Positions 35,108-44,973 are shown, counted from the stretch's first letter. The stretch is DNA of 64,000 nt from Pollutimonas sp035515055 (GCA_035515055.1 DATJBV010000037.1:1-64000); one strand, 5' to 3'. Numbers and translations are program-made. Notes: generated by a model not told the origin, from the letters alone.

Positions 35108-36073
35108 ATGACGCTAGCGGCGCACGCTCACGACCATCACCTATCCTGCGATCACGAGCACGATGCCCCCCATGCCGATGCACCTCCTGACGGTATTTAC
35201 CTCATATCTCCCTCCGGTGCGGTGGCCGATCCCGCCACAATAGACGTAGCCCGCCTACGACTGCGCGAACTGGGCTTCAAGTCGGCGGTCGACCGCGCGG
35301 CCTTGGCCGTGCACGAACGGTTTGCGGGCACCGATAAACAGCGGCTGGCAGGCATTGCGCGGGCATTGAAGCAAAAACATCCTATCGTCATGGCGACACG
35401 TGGCGGCTACGGCTTAAGCCGGTTGCTTCCTTTTATCGACTGGAAGGCGGTCGCCGACAGCGGAAAAATATTCATAGGCCAGAGCGATTTCACCGCGTTC
35501 AGCCTCGCATTGCTCGCACAGACCGGCGCCATCAGTTATGCCGGCCCGACCGCTGTGTTCGACTTCGGCGCCAAGAAAATGGACGACCTGACTGCGGCGC
35601 TCTTCGTCGAGAGCATGCGCGGGGAGCTCGAGATACTAAGCTTCGAGTCGCCAGACGCTGACGCGGTGGACGCGCGGGGTATTCTGTGGGGCGGGAATCT
35701 TGCCATGGTGGCCTCGCTTGCGGGCACGCCGTATCTACCCAAAGTCGATGGTGGCATCCTGTTCCTCGAAGACGTCGCCGAACATCCGTTTCGCATAGAG
35801 CGCATGTTGACGCACTTGTGGCATTCCGGTGTACTTTCCAACCAGCAAGCCATCGTGCTGGGCAAGTTCACCGAGTATCGTCTAGGAGCGAACGATAACG
35901 GCTACGATCTGCCGTCCGTGGTCAAGTGGCTGCGCGCAACCGTCAAGGTTCCCGTGATATGCGATCTGCCTTATGGCCATGTGAAAGTGAAGGCCACGCT
36001 GCCCGTCGGCAAGAAAGTTGGAATAGCCACCGAAGCGGGCATGGCGCACTTGGTGTTGGAAGAGCATTTTTAA
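35108..36073 (+). CDS. ldcA: S66 LD-carboxypeptidase with histidine-rich head
   Basis: 321 residues from ATG 35108; a frame to 35042 exists without support. The S66 fold is clear: GIYLISPSGAV, MATRGGYGLSRLL, the nucleophile Ser in FIGQSDFTAFSLALL, the Glu in FLEDVAEHPFRIERML and the His in DLPYGHVKVKATLPVGKK. LdcA cleaves the terminal D-Ala of cytoplasmic murein tetrapeptides during peptidoglycan recycling. Unusually, residues 5-25 are HAHDHHLSCDHEHDAPHADA, with seven His and one Cys, resembling a metal-binding tag; E. coli LdcA has none. There is no signal peptide, consistent with cytoplasmic action. Confidence 0.88.
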   Translation: MTLAAHAHDHHLSCDHEHDAPHADAPPDGIYLISPSGAVADPATIDVARLRLRELGFKSAVDRAALAVHERFAGTDKQRLAGIARALKQKHPIVMATRGGYGLSRLLPFIDWKAVADSGKIFIGQSDFTAFSLALLAQTGAISYAGPTAVFDFGAKKMDDLTAALFVESMRGELEILSFESPDADAVDARGILWGGNLAMVASLAGTPYLPKVDGGILFLEDVAEHPFRIERMLTHLWHSGVLSNQQAIVLGKFTEYRLGANDNGYDLPSVVKWLRATVKVPVICDLPYGHVKVKATLPVGKKVGIATEAGMAHLVLEEHF

Positions 36074-36127
36074 GCGGGACTTGCTAAACTAGTGGGTTAT
36101 TCAGACTCTTTACCGTGATACCACTAC

Positions 36128-37729
36128 GTGATCTCCACTGCAAATCTTACTATTCAGTTCGGTTCCAAGCCGCTTTTTGAAAATGTCAGCGTCAAGTTCG
36201 GCGACGGAAATCGCTACGGGCTGATCGGCGCCAACGGCTCGGGCAAATCCACCTTCATGAAGATCATAGGCGGCGACCTGGAATCCACGGGCGGCAACGT
36301 GTCGCTCGATCCGGGCGTGCGCCTGGGTAAGCTGCGCCAGGACCAATTCGGTTACGAAGATGTTCGGGTGCTGGACGTCGTCATGATGGGCCACGAAGAA
36401 ATGTGGCAAGTCATGTCCGAGCGCGATGCCATCTATGCCAATCCCGATGCCACCGAAGACGACTACATGCATGCCGCAAACCTGGAGGCCAAGTTTGCGG
36501 AGTATGACGGGTATACGGCCGAAGCGCGCGCGGGCGAGCTCTTGTTGGGTCTGGAAATTCCGGTGGTTCAGCACAACGCGCAAATGCGCGAAGTGGCTCC
36601 AGGCTGGAAGCTGCGCGTCCTATTGGCGCAGGCCTTGTTCTCCAACCCGGACGTCTTGCTGCTGGATGAGCCAACCAATAACCTGGACATCAACACCATA
36701 CGTTGGCTGGAAGACGTTCTCAACGGCTACCAAAGCACAATGATCATCATCAGCCACGACAGACACTTCCTGAATCAGGTCTGCACGCACATGGCCGACC
36801 TGGACTACCGCGAGCTGCGGATTTATCCGGGCAACTACGACGACTACATGCTGGCCTCGACCCAGGCGCGCCAGCAAGTGTCGGCGTCAAATGCGAAGGC
36901 CAAAGAGCGCGTTGCCGAATTGCAGGACTTCGTTCGCCGTTTTGCGGCCAACAAGTCGAAGGCGCGTCAGGCCACTTCGCGTCTCAAGCAAATCGACCGC
37001 ATCAAGGCGGGCGCCATTGAAGTAAAGCCGTCGTCGCGCGTCAACCCGTATATTCGCTTCGAGCAGACCAAAGTGCTGCATCGCCTGGCGGTCACCGTGG
37101 AATCAATCACCAAGTCTTACGACAAGCCGGTCATCAAGCCTTTTTCCGCCATGATCGATGCGGGCCAGAAAGTCGCCATCATCGGTGCCAACGGCGTGGG
37201 CAAGACCACGCTGCTGCGGATGCTGGCCAACGACCTGCAGCCCGACAGCGGCAGCATCAAATGGTCCGAGAGCGCCGACATCGGCTATATGGCCCAAGAC
37301 GTGTCCGACAAATTCCAGTCCGACTGCAATCTTTTCGATTGGCTTACCGATTACCGCCAGCCCGGCGACGACGATCAGGCCATGCGTTCGGTCCTTGGCC
37401 GCCTCCTTTTCTCGGGCGACGATATCGGCAAGGAAGTACGGGTATTGTCGGGCGGCGAAAAGAACCGCATGAGTTTCGGCCGCCTGATGCTTGGACGCCA
37501 TAACGTCATGTTGCTCGACGAACCCACCAACCACCTCGACATGGAATCCATCGAGTCGCTGCAGTTTGCCCTCGAGCAATACGCGGGGACACTGGTGTTC
37601 GTCTCGCATGACCGTGAATTCGTGTCGGGATTGGCGACGCGCATCATCGAAATCATGCCTGGCGGCGACGTTGTGGACTACCAGGGCAGCTACGACGACT
37701 ATCTGGCGTCGCGCGGCATCGAGGTCTGA
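36128..37729 (+). CDS. ybiT: ABC-F ATPase, YbiT type
   Basis: 533 residues from GTG 36128. Two ABC domains have Walker A GANGSGKST and GANGVGKTT, Walker B LLLDEPTNNLD and MLLDEPTNHLD, and signatures VAPGWKLRV (degenerate in the first) and LSGGEKNRM (second). They are joined by a linker rich in Lys/Arg. Whole-length similarity to E. coli YbiT is strong by eye (FGSKPLFENVSVKFGDGNRYGLIG and LDYRELRIYPGNYDDYM). ABC-F proteins act on ribosomes, not membranes; YbiT's exact role is not settled. It precedes the IMPACT gene by 12 bases. Confidence 0.93.
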   Translation: MISTANLTIQFGSKPLFENVSVKFGDGNRYGLIGANGSGKSTFMKIIGGDLESTGGNVSLDPGVRLGKLRQDQFGYEDVRVLDVVMMGHEEMWQVMSERDAIYANPDATEDDYMHAANLEAKFAEYDGYTAEARAGELLLGLEIPVVQHNAQMREVAPGWKLRVLLAQALFSNPDVLLLDEPTNNLDINTIRWLEDVLNGYQSTMIIISHDRHFLNQVCTHMADLDYRELRIYPGNYDDYMLASTQARQQVSASNAKAKERVAELQDFVRRFAANKSKARQATSRLKQIDRIKAGAIEVKPSSRVNPYIRFEQTKVLHRLAVTVESITKSYDKPVIKPFSAMIDAGQKVAIIGANGVGKTTLLRMLANDLQPDSGSIKWSESADIGYMAQDVSDKFQSDCNLFDWLTDYRQPGDDDQAMRSVLGRLLFSGDDIGKEVRVLSGGEKNRMSFGRLMLGRHNVMLLDEPTNHLDMESIESLQFALEQYAGTLVFVSHDREFVSGLATRIIEIMPGGDVVDYQGSYDDYLASRGIEV

Positions 37730-37741
37730 TCCGCGGGCGCC

Positions 37742-38347
37742 ATGCCATATACACTGGCGGGACTCGCCACGTACCAGGAAGACGTCAGAAAAAGCCGTTT
37801 CCTGGTCATGGCCGACGCCGCCACCACGCCGGCCGAGGCCATGCAGTTCTTTGCCGCGCATAGCGTTGCGGAAGCAACGCATAATTGCTGGGCGTACCGC
37901 ATTGGTTCCGCCTACCGGTTCAATGATGACGGCGAGCCCGGCGGAACGGCCGGCCGGCCCATACTTCAGGCAATAGAGGGTCAGCAATGCGATCGCGTGG
38001 CCGTGCTTGTCATCCGGTGGTTCGGCGGCATAAAGCTGGGTCCTGGGGGCCTCATACGCGCTTATGGCGGGGCAGCCGCTCAATGCTTGCGGCTCGCTGA
38101 AAAACGGGAATTGGTCGATGAAGCCAGCGTTCTATGTCAGTGCCGTTACACGGACATGGCCATGGTGCAGTCGCGGTTTGCTGCCTTCGGCGCGCGCATA
38201 GTTCGCGAATCGTTCATTGGCGACGGGGTTTGTTGGGAATTGGCCATTCCGCGCGACAAGGAAAAGCTATTGGCGGAACTGTTTGCCAATCTGACACGCG
38301 GCCAGGGAAGCTGGCAACCGGCGCCGCCTTGCCCAAGCGAACCATAG
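37742..38347 (+). CDS. IMPACT/YigZ-family protein
   Basis: 201 residues. The UPF0029/IMPACT domain is complete: KSRFLVMADAATTPAEAM, HNCWAYRIG, FNDDGEPGGTAGRPILQAIEG and VIRWFGGIKLGPGGLIRAYGGA; a short C-terminal DUF1949-like part follows. The family is linked to translation control and may bind nucleic acid, but its biochemical function is not settled. It is likely co-transcribed with the upstream ABC-F gene, which is also ribosome-related. Confidence 0.9.
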   Translation: MPYTLAGLATYQEDVRKSRFLVMADAATTPAEAMQFFAAHSVAEATHNCWAYRIGSAYRFNDDGEPGGTAGRPILQAIEGQQCDRVAVLVIRWFGGIKLGPGGLIRAYGGAAAQCLRLAEKRELVDEASVLCQCRYTDMAMVQSRFAAFGARIVRESFIGDGVCWELAIPRDKEKLLAELFANLTRGQGSWQPAPPCPSEP

Positions 38348-38368
38348 AGCGTCGGCTGGACTGCCGCT

Positions 38369-38746
38369 TTACTTGCCGTCCGTGCCCGGCTGTTGTGCGG
38401 CAATCTCCGCATGCACTTGTTCCATGTCGACCGCCTTCACTTGTTCAATGAGTTCGTCAAGCTGGCTGGCCGACAGCGCGCCGGCCTGGGAAAACAGCAA
38501 GACTTGTTCGCGAAACACCATGAGCGTGGGGATGGAGCGTATATTCATGCCTGTGGCGAGCTCCGGTTGTTCTTCTGTGTTGACCTTCGCGAACGTAATG
38601 TCGTCGTGCTTGCTCGATGCCTGCTCGAACACAGGGGCAAAACTGCGGCATGGACCGCACCATGGCACCCAGAAATCGACGATCAACGGCTTGCTGTCAT
38701 GGATCGCCGCCTGAAAAGTATCTTTGTCCAGCTCGATGGTGCTCAT
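38369..38746 (-). CDS. Thioredoxin
   Basis: 125 residues from ATG 38746; a TTG four codons earlier is the alternative. The active site is WCGPC (Cys30, Cys33) in VDFWVPWCGPCRSFAPVFE. The cis-Pro motif is IRSIPTLMVF. The C-terminus is about 15 residues longer than E. coli TrxA and acidic or Gln-rich. There is no signal peptide, so it is cytoplasmic and would be reduced by thioredoxin reductase. Confidence 0.93.
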   Translation of the reverse strand: MSTIELDKDTFQAAIHDSKPLIVDFWVPWCGPCRSFAPVFEQASSKHDDITFAKVNTEEQPELATGMNIRSIPTLMVFREQVLLFSQAGALSASQLDELIEQVKAVDMEQVHAEIAAQQPGTDGK

Positions 38747-38760
38747 TGCCAACCCCAAAA

Positions 38761-38788
38761 TAAAAAGCGGCCGGGCAGCCGCTTTGGT
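38761..38788 (-). terminator. Rho-independent terminator of the GGDEF/EAL gene
   Basis: The inverted repeat AAAGCGGC/GCCGCTTT (38764-38771 and 38778-38785) has a six-base loop. Read leftward, it is followed by a T-rich run (complement of the A-rich 38750s to 38766). It sits 17 bases beyond the stop of the CHASE-GGDEF-EAL gene and just before the thioredoxin start, so it insulates one from the other. Confidence 0.8.
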
Positions 38789-38804
38789 CTTAGTAATGTA
38801 GGTA

Positions 38805-41800
38805 TTAGGCCAGTGTAGCGCCTTTTAACGGCAACGTCTTGTCTTCGAGGATCAGACTTTGGAAAGCGCCGGTATCCAGCGGCCGGCTGAAAAGGTAGCC
38901 CTGTATCAGGTCGCATCCGCGTTCTTCCAAATAGGCTAGTTGCCCCGTCGTTTCGACGCCTTCGGCGATGACCTGCAAGTTCAGGCTATGCCCCAGCGAA
39001 ATAATCGCCGTGACGATGGCTGCGCCGTCTGGATCCACGGTAATGTCCCGCACGAAGGACTGATCTATTTTCAGGACGTCGATGGGGAATCGTTTAAGAG
39101 AAGAAAGGCTTGAGTATCCAGTGCCGAAGTCGTCGATCGAAATTTGCAGGCCTAGCGCCTTGAGCTGTTTCAGGATGCCGATGGTACGTTTCACATCGCT
39201 GATTACCATGCTTTCGGTCAGTTCGATTTCCAGGTAACGCGGATCCAGGCCAGTCTCTTCAAGCGTAGCTGTAATGAACGGCACAAGATTGTCTTCGGCG
39301 AACTGGCGCGCTGAAAGGTTGACGGCAATGCGCAGGGCAGGCAAGCCCGCGTCTTGCCATGCTTTGTTTTGCCGGCAGGCCTCGCGAATCACCCAGTCCC
39401 CGATCGGCACGATAAGTCCGGTTTCCTCGGCCAGGCTAATGAAGCGGCTGGGCGCGATCATGCCCATGCTCGGATGCGCCCACCGGATCAGCGCCTCCAT
39501 CCCGACAACCCGGCCCGTCTGTAGGCTGACCTGTGGCTGGTAGTGAAGCAAGAGCTCGTTGCGGTCTATGGCATTGCGCAGGTCGGTTTCCAACTGCAGC
39601 CGCTCCAGTGCCTTCTCGTTCAACCCCGCCGTAAAGAACTGGAAGTTGTCGCGGCCGGCCTCTTTGGCCCGGTACATGGCGATATCCGCATGCTTGATCA
39701 GCGTGTCGGGGTCGTCGCCGTCGTCGGGATAAACTGCAACCCCAATGCTGCATGTCGGGTAAAAGGTATGGCCATTTATCTGGACCGGTTGCGCGATGAC
39801 CTCCATAACGCGTTGCAGCAGCGCCGGTGCGGAGACATTGTCTTTGTGCTCTCGCAGAATGAGTACGAATTCGTCCCCTCCCTGGCGCGCCACGATGTCA
39901 TTGGGGCGGACGGCGTGTTCCAGGCGTCCGGCCATCTTCTGTAGAAGAACGTCGCCCGCGCCATGCCCCAGGGAATCATTCACGTACTTGAAATTGTCCA
40001 GATCCAGGAATGCGACCCAAAGAGCGGGGCCGCCCTTGTCGGCTGCCATGATCGCGCCACGAAGGTGATCTTGCAGCAGCTTGCGGTTTGCAAGATTGGT
40101 CAGGGCGTCGTGATTCGCCTGGAACTCGAGCTCAGCCTGGTAGCGCTTCATCTCCGTTACGTCGTACTTGGCTGCGACAAAATGCGTGACAGTGCCGGCG
40201 TCGTCCTTGACCGGAGCAATATATACCTGGCTCCAGAACATCGTGCCGTCCTTGCGGTAATTGCGCATCGTCGCGTGACCCGACGTCTTGGCGGCAAGTA
40301 TGGCCCGAATCTGCACGATCCCCGTCTGGTCGTGATCATCGCGGCGAAGAAAACGCAGGCTCTTGCCCAGTATTTCCTCGGAGTTGTAACCCGTCATGCT
40401 TTCGAACGCCGGGTTCACGTATTCCACAGGAAAGTTGGGCTTTGTGGCGTTGGTGATGACGATCGCATTCGCACTCGCCTCGATAGCGCGCTGGCGCAAG
40501 TGCAAGGCGGCTTCGGTTTTCTTGCGCAGCGTATGCTCGCGCAGGGATTGCAAGGCCGCGATCACGCTCTGCGCCAGGCTTTCGAGCAACCCCAGCTCTT
40601 CGCTGTCGAAGGCCTCGACTTCGCCGGCATAAACGTTCAGCACGCCGATGACTTTTCCGTTCTGGATAAGGGGCAGGGCAGCCTTCGCATGGAGTCCGTG
40701 GCCCAATGCCGCCGCGCGCCAGGGAATATGCGCTTCCTGCTGGAAGTTATTTGCCGTGGCGGCACGTTGAGTCCGCAGTGCGCGCTCGATCGTGCTTAGC
40801 TTTTCCGGCTCATCTGCGAGCGGCCCCTTGATGTTTTCGACATAGCTCTGGCTTTGGCCCGCTATGTTGGTCATGCGCAGGCTTGCTCCATGGTCGTGCT
40901 TGTCGTCGGGAAGCAGAAGACCGACCCAAGCCAATCGATAACCCGCGTTCACAACCACTTCGCATATGCCTTGCAGCAAGGCGTGCTCATCTTCCGCGAT
41001 AGCGGTCTTTTCCTTGCAGTCGTGGATGGCGAGTAACGCGCGGTGGCTACGCCGCAACGACTGCTCCAGAAGGTACTCGTCGGTGACGTCGCTGCCTACG
41101 CTATTGACACGGACGATGGCCTTGGATGCATCTTGCACGAAGTTCACGGCATACCGCAACCAGCGGACGGTTCCGTCGGGTCGGACAATGCGATAATGAA
41201 TGCTGGATTGGCCGCGCTTCTTGACCTTTTTCACGAAGCCTACGACACGGTCGCGATCTTCAGGATGGATGCACTCCAGCCAGAGGCGCCGGCTCTGGTA
41301 GAAGGCTTCCGCAGGGCGGCCGTAAACGCGCTCGACGGCGGGGCTGACATAACTAATGGTTCCTTCTGGAAACCGGGATGTCCACAGCACTTCATTGATC
41401 GACCCCATGATCTCCGTCAGTTGCCTGTCCCGGCTATGCAAGGAGGACTCCACCGCCCGGGCGCGCTTTTCGGATGAGTTGCGCGACGCATTCAACGCCC
41501 GCATGGCGAAGAAAACGAATAGGCTCAGCAGTGTGCCGGCCATGGCTGTGACAAAAGGCAGCCACGTCTGCGATTGCTGTATGAACTGTTCCTTGGCCGC
41601 GATGTTCATGCGCCAAATCGTGCCGCCTACCGCCACGTCGACCTGCCGGTTCAGGCCCAAGTCCCCGGCGGCCGGCGCCCAGACTTTCCGCGCTTCCGGG
41701 CTGCGGCTATCGTAGATCGGTTGGCCGGCGGCATTCGCGGTATCGGTACCTTCCAAGCTTACGTGCTCGACGGTAATGTTCAAGTCGTCCAGTTGCGGTG

Positions 41801-42443
41801 CGCCGAAGACGGCGCGCAACATCTCATCGGCCCGGGTAGCCAGGAACACTAAGCCAGATAACTGCTCCCTTCTTTCCGTTATGGTCGCCGGTATGCCGCC
41901 GCCATGGTAAAGCGGCAAAAAGAACACCACGCCATCTATGTTTCCCGGTTCGATGAAAAGCCTGATGCGCTCGCTGGCGGCAAGTTCGCCCGTGTCGCGC
42001 ATGCGGTCGATGGCGATGCGGCGTTTGGCGTCGGCGCCTTGGTCGTAGCCTATGCCGCTGCTGTTGTGAGCGATAGGCTCGATGTAGCGAACCGGAAAGC
42101 TGCCTTCGTTCGCTGTGCGCGGGCTGAAGCCCACGGCCTGTATGCCGGGTAGCCGCCCTTCGAGATCGAGCGATTGCGTCGCGCGTTGAAACGCGTCGCG
42201 AGTCAGGTCGGGACGAGCCGAGAATTGCGCCTGGTAGCCGCGCAGAACCTCGGTGTATTCCCCGATTTGGCGTTCCAGGCTGTTTCGGGCATCGGAGGCG
42301 CGCGCATCTAGCTGCGAGGCCAACTCTTGCTCCACCAGCTTTTTTCCTTCCCACCATGCCAGACCGGTTGCGGCCAGCCCGATGATCAGGAAGATCGAGG
42401 CAAGCCAGTTGCCCCGATCAAAATTTTGCTGCGCTGTCGCCAT
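38805..42443 (-). CDS. Membrane CHASE-PAS-GAF-PAS-GGDEF-EAL protein
   Basis: 1,212 residues from ATG 42443; the longer frame to 42542 is unlikely to be used. Order: membrane segment (about 13-31), periplasmic CHASE domain (about 90-250; PGIQAVGFSPR, GVVFFLPLYHGG), second membrane segment (about 288-310), PAS, GAF (about 480-640), PAS, GGDEF with an intact GGDEF near 854, and EAL with an intact EALIRW near 980 plus DDFGTGYSSL. It could therefore both make and break cyclic di-GMP, with one activity possibly serving only as a regulator. CHASE senses an unknown outside ligand. Likely targets are biofilm and motility. Confidence 0.93.
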   Translation of the reverse strand: MATAQQNFDRGNWLASIFLIIGLAATGLAWWEGKKLVEQELASQLDARASDARNSLERQIGEYTEVLRGYQAQFSARPDLTRDAFQRATQSLDLEGRLPGIQAVGFSPRTANEGSFPVRYIEPIAHNSSGIGYDQGADAKRRIAIDRMRDTGELAASERIRLFIEPGNIDGVVFFLPLYHGGGIPATITERREQLSGLVFLATRADEMLRAVFGAPQLDDLNITVEHVSLEGTDTANAAGQPIYDSRSPEARKVWAPAAGDLGLNRQVDVAVGGTIWRMNIAAKEQFIQQSQTWLPFVTAMAGTLLSLFVFFAMRALNASRNSSEKRARAVESSLHSRDRQLTEIMGSINEVLWTSRFPEGTISYVSPAVERVYGRPAEAFYQSRRLWLECIHPEDRDRVVGFVKKVKKRGQSSIHYRIVRPDGTVRWLRYAVNFVQDASKAIVRVNSVGSDVTDEYLLEQSLRRSHRALLAIHDCKEKTAIAEDEHALLQGICEVVVNAGYRLAWVGLLLPDDKHDHGASLRMTNIAGQSQSYVENIKGPLADEPEKLSTIERALRTQRAATANNFQQEAHIPWRAAALGHGLHAKAALPLIQNGKVIGVLNVYAGEVEAFDSEELGLLESLAQSVIAALQSLREHTLRKKTEAALHLRQRAIEASANAIVITNATKPNFPVEYVNPAFESMTGYNSEEILGKSLRFLRRDDHDQTGIVQIRAILAAKTSGHATMRNYRKDGTMFWSQVYIAPVKDDAGTVTHFVAAKYDVTEMKRYQAELEFQANHDALTNLANRKLLQDHLRGAIMAADKGGPALWVAFLDLDNFKYVNDSLGHGAGDVLLQKMAGRLEHAVRPNDIVARQGGDEFVLILREHKDNVSAPALLQRVMEVIAQPVQINGHTFYPTCSIGVAVYPDDGDDPDTLIKHADIAMYRAKEAGRDNFQFFTAGLNEKALERLQLETDLRNAIDRNELLLHYQPQVSLQTGRVVGMEALIRWAHPSMGMIAPSRFISLAEETGLIVPIGDWVIREACRQNKAWQDAGLPALRIAVNLSARQFAEDNLVPFITATLEETGLDPRYLEIELTESMVISDVKRTIGILKQLKALGLQISIDDFGTGYSSLSSLKRFPIDVLKIDQSFVRDITVDPDGAAIVTAIISLGHSLNLQVIAEGVETTGQLAYLEERGCDLIQGYLFSRPLDTGAFQSLILEDKTLPLKGATLA

Positions 42444-42548
42444 ATTATTTCGATGATTTCGGGTAAGACGAACCGAATCATACTTAGGATCGGGCCATCG
42501 TGCGTCAGTTACCGCGTGCGATGTGCCTTTTGTCGCGGGCAATGCCGC

Positions 42549-43841
42549 TTATTCGGGAAAAAAGGCGTACTTTGCCATGAACAACACGGCAACCAGCAAC
42601 GTGGCCATATGGATGTCGCGGTAACGCCCGGTAGCGGCCTTGAGGACAACATAACTGATGAAGCCGAATGCCAATCCGTTGGCTATGGAATAGGTCAGGG
42701 GCATGACGATGGCGGTGAGGGCTGCCGGTGTGGCCTCCGTCACTTCATTCCAGTCGATCTCGGTAATTTCGCGCAACATCAGTCCGGCAACGTACAGAAG
42801 GGCGGGCGCTGTCGCGTAGCCCGGGACGGAACCCGCCAGAGGCGCCAGGAACAAGGACAGCAGGAACAGGACCGCAATGGTCAGGGCCGTGAGTCCGGTT
42901 CGGCCGCCCGCCTGGACGCCGGTTGCGCTTTCCACGTAGGCGGTGGTGCTGCTTGTGCCTAGAAAAGAACCCGCCACGATCGCCGAACTGTCGGCGAGCA
43001 GGGCTTTTCCCAGACGGTTTGGTTTCCCTGGTTGGATTAGATTGGCGCGCTTCGCCACGCCTATCATGGTGCCGGTTGCGTCGAAAACCTCGACCAGGAC
43101 GAGCACCAGAATGACATGGATGAAGCCCGTATGCAGTGCGCCCAGGATGTCGAGTTGCAGAAACGTGGGCGCAAGGCTGGGCGGTGCCGAGAAAACACCT
43201 TGGAACTCACTCTGGCCAGTCAGTATGGAGAGCGCGGTGACGAAGATGATGCCAATAAGGATGGCGCCGCGTATCTTCAAGGCATCCAGCGTTGCTATTA
43301 CGAAAAAACCGAATATGGCGAACAGGGCAGGCGGGGAAGTAAGGTCGCCCAGTGCAACTGTGGTTGCGGGGTGCGCCACGACAATGCCGGCGCCGCCCAA
43401 CGCAATAATCGCCAGAAAAAGGCCAATGCCCGCGGCAATGGCGGAACGCAGGGACTGGGGTATCCCGGCGATCAACCACGATCGAACTCCGGTCAGGGTG
43501 ATGATGAGGAAGATCACCCCCGAAATAAACACGGCTCCCAGCGCCTGCTGCCAGGTATAGCCCAGGCCGCCGACGACGGTGAATGCGAAAAATGCATTGA
43601 GTCCCATGCCGGGCGCCATGCCGATCGGCCAGTTGGCGAGAAACGCCATGACCAGCGTGCCCAAGGCGGCGGCAAGGCAAGTGGCGACGAATACGGCGTT
43701 TTTGTCCATGCCGGTGCTGGACAGTATTTCCGGATTCACGAAAATGATGTATGACATGGTCAGGAAGGTCGTAATGCCGGCGAGTACTTCGGTACGCACT
43801 GTTGTACCGTGTTCGCGCAGGCGGAAGAATCGTTCGAGCAT
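42549..43841 (-). CDS. NCS2-type adenine/guanine/hypoxanthine permease
   Basis: 430 residues, about 12-14 membrane helices. It belongs to the AzgA-like group (PbuG, YieG/PurP): FFRLREHGTTVRTEVLAGITTFLTMSYIIFVNP at the start, APGMGLNAFFAF, EVFDATGTMIGVA and SFLGTSSTTAYVESATGVQAGGRTGLT. It imports purine bases with protons across the inner membrane. It is divergent from tsaD with a 72-base gap. Confidence 0.93.
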   Translation of the reverse strand: MLERFFRLREHGTTVRTEVLAGITTFLTMSYIIFVNPEILSSTGMDKNAVFVATCLAAALGTLVMAFLANWPIGMAPGMGLNAFFAFTVVGGLGYTWQQALGAVFISGVIFLIITLTGVRSWLIAGIPQSLRSAIAAGIGLFLAIIALGGAGIVVAHPATTVALGDLTSPPALFAIFGFFVIATLDALKIRGAILIGIIFVTALSILTGQSEFQGVFSAPPSLAPTFLQLDILGALHTGFIHVILVLVLVEVFDATGTMIGVAKRANLIQPGKPNRLGKALLADSSAIVAGSFLGTSSTTAYVESATGVQAGGRTGLTALTIAVLFLLSLFLAPLAGSVPGYATAPALLYVAGLMLREITEIDWNEVTEATPAALTAIVMPLTYSIANGLAFGFISYVVLKAATGRYRDIHMATLLVAVLFMAKYAFFPE

Positions 43842-43913
43842 GCCCAGTCCAGGAGTTAAAAGACGAAGACTGAATTCTAAGTCGATTTTGCAAGCCGCTG
43901 TACACTACCGGGC

Positions 43914-44972
43914 ATGATTATTATTGGCTTTGAAAGTTCTTGCGATGAAACCGGCGTGGCCCTGGTAAGCACCCAGAGCGGTCTTTTGGCGCACGCATTG
44001 CATAGTCAGGTAGCAATGCACGAAGAGTATGGCGGGGTCGTGCCCGAACTCGCCTCTCGCGATCACATTCGCCGTATATTGCCTTTGACCCGCGAGGTGA
44101 TGAATGCGGCGAATATTTCAGCAGACGGCATCGATGCCGTGGCATACACGGCCGGACCGGGGCTGGCCGGCGCTCTGCTTGTCGGCGCAAGCGTGGCGCA
44201 GTCGTTCGCGTGGGCGCGTGGCCTGCCCGCCATTCCCATTCATCACCTCGAAGGTCACTTACTGTCGCCTTTACTGGCGGAGCCCAGGCCTTCATTTCCA
44301 TTTATTGCGCTGCTGGTGTCGGGCGGCCATACCCAGCTGATGCGGGTAAACGGTGTGGGCGACTATGAATTGCTGGGCGAAACGCTCGACGATGCGGCTG
44401 GCGAGGCGTTCGACAAGACGGCCAAGCTGATGGGGCTGGGTTATCCCGGCGGGCCGGCGCTATCGGCGCTTGCGGAACAGGGAGACGCCGGTGTGTTCGA
44501 GTTGCCGCGTCCCATGCTGCACAGCAAGGACTTGGACTTCAGCTTCAGCGGTCTAAAGACCGCTGTCCTGACGCGCCTGAGGAATCTGGAAAAAGAACAC
44601 GGAAGTTTGTCGGAGCAGCAGCGCGCCGACCTTGCGGCCGCAACCGAGGCCGCCATTGTCGATGTGCTTGCGGCAAAGTCGATCAAGGCCATGAAACAAA
44701 CGGGCTTGAAGCGTCTGGTCGTGGCGGGCGGCGTTGGCGCAAACCGTCATTTGCGCGCGCGTCTGTACCAAGCCATGCCGACGTTGGGAGGCGAGGTGTT
44801 TTTTCCGCCCCTGGACTTATGCACCGATAACGGTGCCATGATTGCCTTTGCCGCGGCAATGCGCGTGAATGCCGGCCTGGTCGACCTTGCCGATACGCAG
44901 CACGCATTCACTGTCAGGCCGCGCTGGGACTTGCACGATGTGTGCCTGGGCCCGTCGCCGTCGCGTGCCTGA
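43914..44972 (+). CDS. tsaD: tRNA threonylcarbamoyladenosine transferase TsaD
   Basis: 352 residues. It begins MIIIGFESSCDETGVALV. The metal-binding HHLEGH lies near 115, followed by SGGHTQLMRV, DDAAGEAFDKTAKLMGLGYPGG and VAGGVGANRHLR, all TsaD/Kae1 hallmarks. With TsaB and TsaE it attaches the threonylcarbamoyl group to A37 of tRNAs that read ANN codons. Essential in most bacteria. The 3' end lies one base from the converging plsY gene. Confidence 0.97.
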   Translation: MIIIGFESSCDETGVALVSTQSGLLAHALHSQVAMHEEYGGVVPELASRDHIRRILPLTREVMNAANISADGIDAVAYTAGPGLAGALLVGASVAQSFAWARGLPAIPIHHLEGHLLSPLLAEPRPSFPFIALLVSGGHTQLMRVNGVGDYELLGETLDDAAGEAFDKTAKLMGLGYPGGPALSALAEQGDAGVFELPRPMLHSKDLDFSFSGLKTAVLTRLRNLEKEHGSLSEQQRADLAAATEAAIVDVLAAKSIKAMKQTGLKRLVVAGGVGANRHLRARLYQAMPTLGGEVFFPPLDLCTDNGAMIAFAAAMRVNAGLVDLADTQHAFTVRPRWDLHDVCLGPSPSRA

Positions 44973-44973
44973 G

